64,000 nt of DNA from Kordiimonadales bacterium IMCC3096 (GTDB taxonomy: Bacteria > Pseudomonadota > Alphaproteobacteria > Minwuiales > Minwuiaceae). Every line of letters starts with the position of its first letter. The first letter of the stretch is position 1. A program made the position numbers and the translations under genes. Location: NCBI GenBank assembly GCA_016865035.1, contig CP018227.1, forward strand, positions 1,892,001 to 1,956,000, written 5' to 3'. The notes under the pieces were generated by a model that worked only from the letters and a program-made list of their open reading frames with translations, was not told where the DNA came from and did no database searches. Positions 37,711 through 45,824 of the stretch are shown here, one piece after another.

Positions 37711-38211
37711 ATGGCACTGGACATCAGGCCCGCGACCGCCGACGACATTCCGGCGATCACCGCCATCTATGGCCACTGGGTCGAGAACGGCACGTCATCG
37801 TTCGAGCTTGAGGCTCCGGATGAGGCGGAGATGCAGGCGCGCTTCGCCGCCCTGAAGCAGAAGGACCTGCCCTGGCTCGCCGCGACGCGGGAGGGCGCGC
37901 TGGTCGGCTATGCCTACGCCGGTCTCTACCGCCCCCGCCCGGCCTATCGTTTCACGCTGGAGGATTCGATCTACGTCGCCCCCGATGCCGTCGGCACCGG
38001 CATCGGCCGCCCGCTGCTCGGTGCCCTGATCGAGACCTGCCGTGGGCTGGGTTGCCGCAACATGATCGGCATCGTCGGCGACCCGCAGACCAACCAGGGC
38101 TCCGTCGCCCTGCACCGCGCCCTCGGCTTCGAACCCATCGGTACCGCCCGCCAGATCGGCTTCAAGTTCGACCGCTGGCTGGATGTGATGACGATGCAGA
38201 AGGTGCTGTGA
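37711..38211 (+). CDS. GNAT N-acetyltransferase, phosphinothricin/methionine-sulfone type
   Basis: A 166-residue acetyl-CoA-dependent acetyltransferase. The N-terminus DIRPATADDIPAITAIYGHW and the central EDSIYVAPDAVGTGIGRPLL (acetyl-CoA loop) match the PAT/MnaT subfamily, which acetylates phosphinothricin, methionine sulfone or sulfoximine and L-amino acids. The C-terminal HRALGFEPIGTARQIGFKFD is also typical. It sits 41 nt after the acyl-CoA dehydrogenase, probably by chance. Confidence 0.9.
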   Translation: MALDIRPATADDIPAITAIYGHWVENGTSSFELEAPDEAEMQARFAALKQKDLPWLAATREGALVGYAYAGLYRPRPAYRFTLEDSIYVAPDAVGTGIGRPLLGALIETCRGLGCRNMIGIVGDPQTNQGSVALHRALGFEPIGTARQIGFKFDRWLDVMTMQKVL

Positions 38212-38283
38212 GGGGCGCAGGCCCGTCTCCGTCCATTTGCTGATCAGGGTGTCCCGCCGCTCGGCGTTCGGGCGGCACGCCGG

Positions 38284-38387
38284 GTACCCGCATCAAGTGC
38301 GGGTACGTCGTCCTGAGAGAGCAGGCGGCAGGGAAGTCAGTGCAGCCAGCCGCCTGACCCACGCCGCACCCTGACTTGATCAGGGTG
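38284..38387. repeat. Two opposed TCAAG/CTTGA-loop hairpins (copies 2 and 3)
   Basis: The first is GTACCCGCA-TCAAG-TGCGGGTAC at 38284-38306, the second CACCCTGA-CTTGA-TCAGGGTG at 38367-38387. Both stems are perfect and their loops are reverse complements, so the pair is inverted. They fill the 304-bp convergent space 38212-38515 with the terminator at 38454. Confidence 0.8.
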
Positions 38388-38453
38388 CCCAGCCTTCCCG
38401 CGTTCGGCTCAGGGACCAAACAGTCGCCATCGGACACCGGACCGGTCAGCCAT

Positions 38454-38489
38454 AGAAAAAGCCCGGCGAACTTGCATCCGCCGGGCTTC
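38454..38489 (-). terminator. Rho-independent terminator of the thiolase gene
   Basis: Read on the minus strand, a 10-bp stem (AAGCCCGGCG / CGCCGGGCTT, 10-nt loop, 38459-38488) is followed by a run of five T (38460-38456). It lies 28 nt after the stop at 38516. A classic intrinsic terminator. Confidence 0.88.
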
Positions 38490-38515
38490 GTTCGTCACGT
38501 CACTGTCGTCGCGGG

Positions 38516-39718
38516 TCAGCCGTTGTAGAGGCCGACGATGGCGATGGAGGAGACGTTCTGGTGCGGGGCGCCGCCCAGGTTGTGGGTCATGCCGATGCTC
38601 GGGTTCGAGAGCTGGCGGGCGCCGGCGCGGCCATGCAGCTGCAGGTACATCTCGTAGAGCATCCTGAGGCCGGAGGCGCCGATCGGATGACCGAAGCACT
38701 TCAGGCCGCCGTCGATCTGGGCCGGGACCTTGCCGTCGGCATTGTAGAAGCCGTCGAGGAAGTCCTTCCAGGCTTCGCCTTCCTTGGAGATGTAGAGGTC
38801 TTCCGCCGTCACCAGTTCGGTGATGGAGAAGCAGTCATGACACTCGAACATCGAGACCTGCTCACGCGGGTTGGTGATGTCGGCTTCCTTGTAGGCGCGC
38901 TGGGCGGCCTGGCGGGTGGTCATGAAGTACGACCCGTCCCAGGAGCTGTGGGCCGACTCGGTGCCATTCGACACGGCGAGCTGCAGGGCCTTCACGGTCA
39001 CCAGATCCTTCTTGCCAAGCTTGCGCGCGATCTCCGGCGTGGTGACGATGGCGGCGGCGGAACCGTCGGACACGCCACAGCAGTCGAACAGGCCCAGCGG
39101 CTCCGCGATCATCGGCGCGTTCAGCACCGTGTCCATGGTCACGGCCTTCTGCAGATGCGCCTTCGGGTTCTTGGCACCATTGTCATGGCTCTTCACCGAG
39201 ACCTGGGCAATGCCGCGCTTCAGGTCCATCGCCTGCACGCCATGCTTCTTCTGGTAGGCGGTGGCGAGCTGGGCGAAGTTGCCCGGCGCGGAGGCGTTCG
39301 GGTTGATCATGTCGTTCAGGGGGCCACGGCCACGCTGCGGCAGGCCGCCGTAGCCGGTGTCCTTCAGCTTCTCGACGCCGACCGCCAGGGCGATGTCGGC
39401 GGCACCGGAGGCCACGGCATAGACCGCGCCGCGGAAGGCTTCGGTGCCGGAGGCGCACATGTTCTCGACACGGGTCACCGGGATGTAGGGCAGGCGCAGC
39501 GCGACGGACAGCGGCACGGCGGACTTGCCGACATGCACTTCCTCGATCGCCGTGGAGAACCATGCGGCGTCGATCTGCGAGGTCTCGATCCCCGCGTCCT
39601 TCACGCATTCCTCATAGGCTTCCATGATCAGGTCTTCGGCGTCGCAGTCCCAGCGCTCACCGAACTTGGAGCAGCCCATCCCCAGAATGGCTACCTTGTC
39701 ACGAATTCCTGACGCCAT
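38516..39718 (-). CDS. Thiolase family protein (SCP-x/acetyl-CoA acetyltransferase-like)
   Basis: A 400-residue enzyme of the SCP-x-type thiolase group. The nucleophilic Cys88 is in VENMCASGTEA. The histidine-containing FECHDCFSITE and the late GGLKCFGHPIGASG supply the remaining catalytic residues. Such thiolases cleave or form beta-ketoacyl-CoAs; several members lack partner OB-fold proteins, as here. The start is ATG 39718 after GGGAGGA. It is transcribed alone and ended by the terminator at 38454. Confidence 0.9.
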   Translation of the reverse strand: MASGIRDKVAILGMGCSKFGERWDCDAEDLIMEAYEECVKDAGIETSQIDAAWFSTAIEEVHVGKSAVPLSVALRLPYIPVTRVENMCASGTEAFRGAVYAVASGAADIALAVGVEKLKDTGYGGLPQRGRGPLNDMINPNASAPGNFAQLATAYQKKHGVQAMDLKRGIAQVSVKSHDNGAKNPKAHLQKAVTMDTVLNAPMIAEPLGLFDCCGVSDGSAAAIVTTPEIARKLGKKDLVTVKALQLAVSNGTESAHSSWDGSYFMTTRQAAQRAYKEADITNPREQVSMFECHDCFSITELVTAEDLYISKEGEAWKDFLDGFYNADGKVPAQIDGGLKCFGHPIGASGLRMLYEMYLQLHGRAGARQLSNPSIGMTHNLGGAPHQNVSSIAIVGLYNG

Positions 39719-39918
39719 CGTCAAATCCTCCCGGTCGATACATCATGTTCAGAACACACTTGCGCGCACTGTAACATGATTTCTGCCGGGCCAAAGACAA
39801 GACAGATGCAGGGCTGCCATAGGCAAACGTCATGTTTGCGCAACGGTCACCGGTACGTCCCGCATACCCTCCGCCCGCAAACGGTCCTATGATCGTCCCG
39901 AGTGCCGTTCGGCACAGC

Positions 39919-39997
39919 GGCGCCTGCCCGCTCCCCCACCCGGCCACCCATTGAGGATACTGCCGTGGGTGGCCGGGTGGGGGAGCGGGCCGGTGCC
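39919..39997. repeat. Dispersed 79-bp hairpin element, copy 2
   Basis: Arms at 39919-39950 and 39966-39997 pair at 30 of 32 positions around a 15-nt loop containing GAGGATACT. Core arm sequence CTCCCCCACCCGGCC is shared with 12678-12751. It lies in the 318-bp divergent region between the thiolase and amidase genes (39719-40036), which otherwise shows only their start signals. Confidence 0.85.
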
Positions 39998-40036
39998 GCA
40001 AGAAGCGACCACGACAATCCGGGAGGGATGAAGACC

Positions 40037-41500
40037 ATGGGGACCAGAGCCTTGCACCACGCATCGGCGTTGCAGATTGCTGCCGCCATCCGCGATGGCG
40101 AGACCAGCGCGGCGGAGATGCTGGAGGTCTTCATCGACCGGACGGAGCGGCTGAACCCGGCGATCAACGCGGTCATCGCCACGGACTATGCGGCGGCGCG
40201 GGAGGCGGCGGCGGGGCTGGACCAGCTCAACCGGCGCGGCTATCGCCTCGGCCCCTTCCACGGCGTGCCGATGACGGTGAAGGAAAGCTACAATGTGACC
40301 GGGCTGCAGACCACCTGGGGCGACACCGGCTACATCGGCAATGTTGCCACCGCCGACGCGGTCGTGGTGGAGCGGATCAAGCGCCAGGGCGCGGTGGTCT
40401 TCGGCAAGACCAACGTACCGCTGAACCTGACCGACTGGCAGTCCTACAATGATGTCTATGGCAGCACCGGCAACCCCTGGAACCCGGAGCGCACGCCGGG
40501 CGGATCGTCGGGCGGTTCGGCGGCGGCGCTGGCGGCGGGACTGACGGGGCTGGAATTCGGCTCCGACATCGGGGCCTCCATCCGCAACCCGGCGCATTAC
40601 TGCGGTGTCTTCGGGCACAAGCCGACCTGGGGCATCGTGCCTCCGCGCGGCCATGGCAAGGTGGTGTCGAACCAGCCGAGCGACGTGGCCGTCTGCGGCC
40701 CGCTGGCCCGTTCCGCCGCGGATCTGGAGGCGGCACTGCTGGCCGTCGCCGGGGCCGACCCGGTCTATGGGGAGGGCTGGCACCTGACCCTGCCGCAGCC
40801 GAAGAAGGACGATCTGGGTGATTTCCGCGTGGCGCTGATGCTCGACTCCCCGGCCTCGGAGGTGGACGAGGAGGTGAAGACAAAGCTGCTCACCCTGGCC
40901 GACCAGCTGCGCAAGGCAGGCGTCACGGTGGACGAGCGTGACCCGTTCGAGGTCGACTGGCTGCAGTATCACGAGGACTATTTCCGCCTGTTCCGCCCCG
41001 TCACCCACAGCCGCCTGCCGAAGGAAGTCTTCGACGGCTGGCTGGCGCAGCGTCCCGGCATCGCCGACGACGACCGCAGCTACAACGGCATGAACATCAA
41101 GGCGGCGACCGAGTCCTACTACGAATGGGCCGCTGCCGACCGCCGCCGCTATGGCTACCGCGACCAGTGGAACGGCTTCTTCCGGGACTACGACCTGCTG
41201 CTTTGCCCCGCCGCCGCCTCCGCCGCCTTCCCGCGGGAGGAGGGCATCCCGCGCGAGCACCGCATGATCACCGTCAACGGCCATGAGGTCGAATATAACG
41301 ACCAGCTCTTCTGGGCCGGTATCTCGGGTTCCGTCTATCTGCCCGGCACCGTCGCCCCGCTGGGCCCGGGCGGCACCACGGGCCTGCCCGTCGGCGTCCA
41401 GATCATCGGCCCCTGGATGGGCGACCTCACCACCATCCGCTTCGCCGGCCTGATCGAGGAAGCCTTCGGCGGCTGCCACGTACCGCCGGGGTTCGAGTGA
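40037..41500 (+). CDS. Amidase signature family enzyme
   Basis: A 487-residue hydrolase with the Ser-cisSer-Lys triad: Lys82 in MTVKESYNV, the cis-serine in GGSSGGS (Ser157/158), and the nucleophile Ser181 in GSDIGASIR. It hydrolyses an amide bond; the substrate is unknown. It is not GatA-like, as it lacks the neighbours gatB and gatC. I prefer the ATG at 40037 because GGGAGGG lies 9 nt upstream; the ATG at 40028 abuts it. Confidence 0.92.
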   Translation: MGTRALHHASALQIAAAIRDGETSAAEMLEVFIDRTERLNPAINAVIATDYAAAREAAAGLDQLNRRGYRLGPFHGVPMTVKESYNVTGLQTTWGDTGYIGNVATADAVVVERIKRQGAVVFGKTNVPLNLTDWQSYNDVYGSTGNPWNPERTPGGSSGGSAAALAAGLTGLEFGSDIGASIRNPAHYCGVFGHKPTWGIVPPRGHGKVVSNQPSDVAVCGPLARSAADLEAALLAVAGADPVYGEGWHLTLPQPKKDDLGDFRVALMLDSPASEVDEEVKTKLLTLADQLRKAGVTVDERDPFEVDWLQYHEDYFRLFRPVTHSRLPKEVFDGWLAQRPGIADDDRSYNGMNIKAATESYYEWAAADRRRYGYRDQWNGFFRDYDLLLCPAAASAAFPREEGIPREHRMITVNGHEVEYNDQLFWAGISGSVYLPGTVAPLGPGGTTGLPVGVQIIGPWMGDLTTIRFAGLIEEAFGGCHVPPGFE

Positions 41501-41580
41501 GGGGGCAGCCTCTTCCCGACTGACGCTTCCTGAAGTGCTCGAAACCGCACGCCGGGAGGCGCGGCAGAAAGGCCTGCTGC

Positions 41581-41772
41581 GTGACGCGGGTTGACCTCAC
41601 CGCTGACGCGGAACGCGACCTGATCGGTATCTATCTCTACAGCGCGGAACAGTTCGGTCCGGCTATGGCGGAGCGGTATTCAGAGACGCTGAATGCAAGG
41701 ATCATGTTCGTGGCCGAGCACCACACTGTCGGGTCCGACTACGGCTCCATCCGGGCGAACCTGCACTGCTGA
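41581..41772 (+). pseudogene. ParE/RelE-family toxin, C-terminally truncated
   Basis: 63 residues resemble the first two thirds of a ParE toxin (DLTADAERDLIGIYLYSAEQ, then AERYSETLNARIMFVAEHH, SDYGSIRANLH). The usual C-terminal strands that complete the fold (about 30 residues) are missing after ANLHC. The preceding frame, ending at 41594 (RREARQKGLLRDAG), overlaps the GTG start by 14 nt, as antitoxin genes do, but its beginning is not recognisable. Probably an inactive remnant of a toxin-antitoxin pair beside the scar region. Confidence 0.6.
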
Positions 41773-41873
41773 ACCTGTCAGGAATTCGGGCGTGGCTGCC
41801 GTGGTTTGCACGGCAGCCCCTTTTGGTCAGACTTTGCAGCAGGGACGCCAGGCCGGAACGCTGAAGGGTCGGC

Positions 41874-42296
41874 TTACTTGGCCAGCGCCACGTCGCGGGG
41901 TCCGGCGAAGTCGAGCAGACCGATGCACGGGACGTCGCTGTCGCAACGGTCGGCGTGGGGTACTCCGCCTCTCACGAGCGAGTAATCTCCTGCCCCAGTC
42001 GCGACTTCGGTGCCATCGGCCTCGATGTGCACCCAGTTGCCCTGAATGGTCATGCCTCGATAATCACTGGTGTGCGTGTGCATCGGCAGCGCCACGCCAG
42101 GGCCCATCTTGAAGAACCAACGTGCACCGGTTTCGTCGTCGCCCCAGAGATGGGCAAGCTGCACGCCGGGGATCGGGGCTTCGAACCATTCAACATTGTC
42201 GAGCGCAACATGGTGCTTCGTACTGTGGGTGTCGTCTGCAACGGCTGCTGTCGCAATGAGGGCCACCACTGTGGCGCACAAGATCGGTTTCATCAT
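41874..42296 (-). CDS. Secreted cupin-domain protein
   Basis: A 140-residue protein with a signal peptide (MKPILCATVVALIATAAVA) and a single cupin domain. Metal-binding-like residues are in LPMHTHTSDYRG (His-x-His), with a later Gly-His-type PHADRCDSD. It resembles the DUF4437 group of periplasmic cupins; substrate unknown. The start has two adjacent ATGs (42296, 42293) after AGGAGA. It is divergent from a TetR regulator whose twin operators lie in the shared 213-bp region. Confidence 0.8.
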   Translation of the reverse strand: MMKPILCATVVALIATAAVADDTHSTKHHVALDNVEWFEAPIPGVQLAHLWGDDETGARWFFKMGPGVALPMHTHTSDYRGMTIQGNWVHIEADGTEVATGAGDYSLVRGGVPHADRCDSDVPCIGLLDFAGPRDVALAK

Positions 42297-42449
42297 CGGG
42301 TTTCTCCTGTTCTGGTGGTCAGTGTGTTGGTAGTTTCGCGGGCGTCCTTGCCGACATGGCGCTCCGTCAGATCGAGTGCGGCGCGCTGTCAGGCGGCATC
42401 TGATCCTGGTGCTGTACTGGTCCTTCTTCCGGTGGCTTGAGTTTTTTGT

Positions 42450-42505
42450 TACCGATTGGTATCAATATAGACAGGGCTGCGTCAATAAATAAATACCATG
42501 CGGTA
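42450..42505. promoter_or_regulatory. Twin TACC-N4-GGTA operators between the cupin and tetR genes
   Basis: TACCGATTGGTA (42450-42461) and TACCATGCGGTA (42494-42505) are each dyads. Their extended flanks (TTTGTTACCG and CGGTAACAAA) are inverted relative to one another, and the centres are 44 bp apart, about four helical turns. The second box ends 4 bp before the tetR ATG. Autoregulation by the adjacent TetR protein is the likely reading. Confidence 0.65.
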
Positions 42506-42509
42506 ACAA

Positions 42510-43133
42510 ATGAGTGACCCCGATCAGAAGCCGGCCCGTGGTCGCCCACGCAAGATGAGCAGCGACGCCGTGCTCGACGTTGCGATGAATGCGTACTGGG
42601 ATAACGATCCGGTCGATGTGTCCGTGAACGCGATCTGCCAGATGGCGGATGTGTCCAAACCGTCGATCTATCGGACTTTCGGCAGCGAAGACGGGCTGAC
42701 ATCTGCAGCGCTGGCGCGATATGCAGAACAAGTGCTGTCAGACGTATTCGCGATCCTGCAAAGCGGTGCAGACATGCCGACGGTGCTTGATGCGCTTGTC
42801 GACTTTGCCTGCGCTGACCCGCGCATGGAAACGGGCTGCCTCTTCAACAAGATGCGCGCGGGCAAGCACCGTTTGGGGCCGGACACACGTGCGAGAGTCG
42901 ACGAGATCGGCGCAGCTGCGTTGGCAGGCTACGCTGATTTTCTGCAGGCCCGCCGCGATGCAGGTGAGTGGGCCGGGCCGATATCAGTAGAGGCGGGCGC
43001 ACAATACCTGAGCGAGCAGATCGCACTTGCATTCACACAGCGGGGCTCGGGCGTGGATCCGGATAACATCCGGAACATGCTGGGACTGGCGCTCTCGGTC
43101 TTGCGGCAGCAGCCCACCGAAACACCGGATTGA
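42510..43133 (+). CDS. TetR/AcrR family transcriptional regulator
   Basis: A 207-residue repressor. The N-terminal HTH covers about residues 15-60 (MSSDAVLDVAMNAYWDNDPV, ICQMADVSKPSIYRTFGSED), followed by an all-helical ligand domain with METGCLFNKMRAGKHRLGPD. There is no clear Shine-Dalgarno, because the operator box abuts the start codon. Base composition is lower in GC than the flanks, as in the whole 42.3-45.7 kb scar. It probably represses itself and the divergent cupin gene. Its stop overlaps the start of a DUF924 remnant (TGATG). Confidence 0.9.
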   Translation: MSDPDQKPARGRPRKMSSDAVLDVAMNAYWDNDPVDVSVNAICQMADVSKPSIYRTFGSEDGLTSAALARYAEQVLSDVFAILQSGADMPTVLDALVDFACADPRMETGCLFNKMRAGKHRLGPDTRARVDEIGAAALAGYADFLQARRDAGEWAGPISVEAGAQYLSEQIALAFTQRGSGVDPDNIRNMLGLALSVLRQQPTETPD

Positions 43134-43285
43134 TGCGGCAGCATACGGCGGTGCTGGCTTTCTGGTTCGGTTACCTGAGCACTGGCGTTCGGCCACGCTG
43201 GTTCGAGGCCGATATCGTCGTTGACCGGAATGCTGCGACTTGCGCGACGCTAAATGAAACACGTCGCGAGACAGTCGTTGGTTGA
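43133..43285 (+). pseudogene. DUF924 N-terminal remnant
   Basis: Fifty codons start at an ATG that overlaps the tetR stop. The translation contains VLAFWFGYLSTGVRPRWFEAD, cut here to its key residues FWFG and RWFEAD, which match the opening of DUF924 proteins (about 180 residues). It then diverges and stops. A truncated gene once coupled to tetR is the simplest reading; too short to be certain. Confidence 0.4.
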
Positions 43286-43368
43286 TTCTGCAGCATTCAC
43301 TTCTCCAGGAGTGAGGTTGCCATCCACCTTGTTCTGCGGAGCCTTCGTCTTTGGCCCCCCACTCATAT

Positions 43369-43545
43369 TCACCCCCTCCCCACCACCAACCGATACCCCA
43401 GATCGCAACTCTCCATCCCCAGCAGATCCCCGTATCTCGCCTCCCACGCCCCCGTCTCCAGATCGTGCGCCAGCGGTGCCAGTTTCGCGTCCACATCCTC
43501 TATTGCCCAGAAACACGAGATGGCGGCGCGGATGCGGGGGTCGAG
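43369..43545 (-). pseudogene. C-terminal fragment of a methyltransferase, paralogous to 45825-46001
   Basis: The minus strand reads LDPRIRAAISCFWAIEDVDA and ends ESCDLGYRLVVGRG then stop, closely matching the last 58 residues of the intact methyltransferase at 45825-46559. The 176-bp segments (43370-43545 and 45826-46001) are in the same orientation but differ at many positions, so this is an old paralog fragment and not a fresh duplication. It joins the MarR fragment abruptly at 43545/43546. The 83 bp before it (43286-43368) hold no supported gene. Confidence 0.7.
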
Positions 43546-43824
43546 TTCGCCAAGCGCATGCACATCAGCGCCTCGACTATCACGAGAATGGCGGCACCGA
43601 TGGAGAAGCCCGGTCTGATCGAACGCCACACGGACGAACGCGACGCGAGACTGGCCTTCATGGTCATTACGCATGCGGGAAGAGAGAAGCTGTCCGAGGC
43701 CCGCGCGACCTTCGCCAAGCAAGCAGGCTACCTGTTTGACGAACGTTGGGATGAGGCTACTCTCAACCAGTCTTCAACCGAGTTGCATCGTCTCGTATCA
43801 GGTTCGGTAAGCAATCTCACCTGA
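43546..43824 (+). pseudogene. MarR-family regulator, C-terminal fragment
   Basis: The plus frame reads FAKRMHISASTITRMAAPME, then GLIERHTDERDARLAFMVIT and AGREKLSEARATFAKQ. This is the recognition helix, wing and dimerisation helix of a MarR protein. The N-terminal 50 residues are absent and replaced by the antisense of the methyltransferase fragment. No start codon with a ribosome site is evident. The following 43825-43947 shows no gene before the IS element. Confidence 0.75.
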
Positions 43825-43989
43825 CCATACGCGGTCGAAGATCGTGAGGATCGAAACCGCAAAGGTGGCGATGAGCCCATCATCTCTGAACGGATAATAC
43901 CCTTGATACACTTGATTAGCGGTTCCACAGAGGTGGTTCGGTTCGTTTGAACAGTTTCGAGCCGTTTCTTAGGTGGATTTTCCGCTTGG

Positions 43990-44820
43990 TTATGCCGCCA
44001 CCGGGATTGGTTGCAACTTGATGTGATATGCCTGATCGGGCGTTTGCCCTTCCAGCGATGAATGCGGTCTCCTTGTGTTGTAGAAGGCCAGGTATCGGTC
44101 GATGCCCTGTCGGGCGGCTGACACGCTTTCATAGGCGTGCAGATAGACCTCCTCGTATTTGACGCTGCGCCAGAGCCGTTCGACAAACACGTTATCGCGC
44201 CAAGCGCCCTTGCCATCCATGCTGATCTGGATGTCGGCGTCCTTCAGCGCCTTGATGAAGTCAATGGACGTGAACTGTGATCCTTGGTCCGAGTTCATGA
44301 TCTCCGGCTTGCCATATCTGCGCAGGGCATCATTCAAGGCCTCCAGACACGGCGCTGTTTCCAGCGTCACCGACAGCCGCCAGGCCAGAACCTTGCGGCT
44401 GAACCAGTCCAGAACGGCGACCAGATAGACGAACCCTCGGGCCATGGGAATGTAGGTAATATCCATGGCCCAGACCTGATTGGGCTGCGTCACGGCCAGC
44501 TTGCGCAGCAGGTAGGGATAGATCCTGTGACCGGGCGCAGGCTTGCTGGTGTTCGGTCTGCGATAGAGCGCCTCAATGCCCATCGTTTTCATGCAGGTTG
44601 CCACGTGCAGCCGCCCGGCCGTGAAGCCTTCCTGCCGCAGCAACCCTTTCATCATACGGCTGCCCGCGAACGGGTAGTCCATGTGCAACTCGTCAATTCT
44701 GCGCATAAGCTTGAGGTCCGCCGCACTGGTCGGGCGCGGCGCGTAATACAGGCTGCCCCGGCTGATCCCGAGAAGCCGGGCTTGCCGTGTCAGGCTCAGC
44801 CTGTGGTCCGGGCCCGTCAT
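43990..44820 (-). CDS. IS3-family transposase OrfB (DDE integrase core)
   Basis: A 276-residue protein with an HTH_21 region (ADLKLMRRIDELHMDYPFAG) and rve integrase core. The DDE residues are visible in VWAMDITYIP, NSDQGSQFTS and NVFVERLWRSVKYEEVY. It appears full length and intact. Its ATG overlaps the orfA stop as ATGA, so coupled re-initiation is enough and a programmed -1 frameshift is not obvious. Confidence 0.93.
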   Translation of the reverse strand: MTGPDHRLSLTRQARLLGISRGSLYYAPRPTSAADLKLMRRIDELHMDYPFAGSRMMKGLLRQEGFTAGRLHVATCMKTMGIEALYRRPNTSKPAPGHRIYPYLLRKLAVTQPNQVWAMDITYIPMARGFVYLVAVLDWFSRKVLAWRLSVTLETAPCLEALNDALRRYGKPEIMNSDQGSQFTSIDFIKALKDADIQISMDGKGAWRDNVFVERLWRSVKYEEVYLHAYESVSAARQGIDRYLAFYNTRRPHSSLEGQTPDQAYHIKLQPIPVAA

Positions 44821-45128
44821 TTCCTTGCGCTCGGCAACAGACCGGCCTTGTCGAGCGCGCCCTCTAAAAAATCGTTTTCCAGCGCCAGCTGGCCAATCTT
44901 CGCGTGCAGGGACTTTACGTCGATCTGCGGCTCTTTCGCGGCCTTTGGCGTGTCATCGAAGACACCCGTTACGCCCTCAAGCAGCTGATCCTTCCACTGC
45001 TTGATCTGATTGGGATGCAGGTCGAACTGCGTCGCCAGCTCGCTCATCGTCCTGTCGCCCTTCAGCGCCGCCAATGCGACTTTCGCTTTGAAGGCAGGGC
45101 TGTGGTTCCGCCTGGGTCGTCTTGTCAT
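44817..45128 (-). CDS. IS3-family transposase OrfA
   Basis: A 103-residue DNA-binding protein. The HTH lies in FKAKVALAALKGDRTMSELA and QFDLHPNQIKQWKDQLLEG, followed by a leucine-zipper-like region. The start is ATG 45128 (MTRRPRRNHSPAFK), with GGAGCGAAG upstream. It encodes the sequence-specific half of the IS3 transposase. Confidence 0.92.
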   Translation of the reverse strand: MTRRPRRNHSPAFKAKVALAALKGDRTMSELATQFDLHPNQIKQWKDQLLEGVTGVFDDTPKAAKEPQIDVKSLHAKIGQLALENDFLEGALDKAGLLPSARK

Positions 45129-45195
45129 CTTCGCTCCTTCGTCCCGGCAACGCTGCCGGATTGGGAGCAGAAAATCCACCTAACTCAACTGTCCA

Positions 45196-45665
45196 GATTT
45201 GTCGGGCCACCTCTCACTGGCGCTGGCAAAACGACGTACGCTCAAGCTTTGGCGAACGAAGTCGATGGGTTCGTTTTCTCGATCGATAAGTGGATGATTA
45301 CGTTGTTTGGCGATGATACTCCCGAAGAGCTTACTCCGGCGTGGTTCATGCCAAGAGTCGAGCGTTGCGAGGAGCATATCAGGTCGCAGATTATCAGACT
45401 TGCGGACTTGAATGTCCCGTCGATTCTCGATCTCGGGTTTCAGCGGAAGGACCATCGAATCAGCTACTATACGTTCGCCGGAGAACACGGCCTTGCGGTC
45501 AAGCTTCACGTGCTCGACTTTCCGGTCGCTGTTCGTTGGGGTCGCGTCGAGCGACGTAACGCAAGCCCAGATAGAGACGGATCGCTGAAGGTGTCCCGGC
45601 CGATGTTTGATTACATCGAGACAATCTGGGAAGCTCCTGACCAGAATGAGCTTGCACGGGCTTGA
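45196..45665 (+). pseudogene. P-loop kinase/ATPase (zeta-toxin-like), 5' end removed at the IS boundary
   Basis: Directly after the IS right end the frame reads VGPPLTGAGKTTYAQALA, a Walker A loop. It is followed by FSIDKWM (catalytic-type aspartate), LGFQRKDHRISYYTFAGEHG and a C-terminal FDYIETIWEAPDQNE. This resembles small AAA/zeta-like kinases that phosphorylate small molecules. The start codon and first few residues are missing, and no matching 5' piece is found left of the IS at 43948. The stop is intact. The next 160 bp (45666-45824) show no gene. Confidence 0.65.
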
Positions 45666-45824
45666 CCGCGAACGCCAACCGGTCGCTTCGTCCGCGCAGC
45701 AGACCTTGGTGGCCCGCTGAGTTGTCGCTTGAAAATGTCATGATTGCTGGTTGCCGTAGGTGAATGGCAGCGATCAGAGTGCATCCCGTAAAGCCTTCGT
45801 TCCCCGGAACCCCACTTCCTGCGC

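Larger units (their letters stand above)
43948..45195 (-). mobile_element. IS3-family insertion sequence, about 1.25 kb
   Basis: Two overlapping transposase genes (orfA, orfB) are bounded by imperfect terminal repeats. The inner part TTAGGTGGATTTTC is shared by the left end (43969-43982) and, inverted, the right end. Outermost TGAACAG (43948-43954) and CTGTCCA (45189-45195) fit the TG...CA ends. The left end appears to carry a 9-bp longer spacer than the right. No target duplication is visible, suggesting a flanking deletion after insertion. Confidence 0.85.

Noticed and set aside
43254-43545. A Pro/Ser-rich plus-strand protein at 43254-43739 and its look-alike at 45764-46075
   Set aside because: Both are antisense translations of the methyltransferase tail; the minus strand carries the conserved protein.
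44817-44870. Programmed -1 frameshift in the IS3 transposase
   Set aside because: No A6G-type slippery site is seen; orfA and orfB overlap as ATGA, which allows re-initiation.
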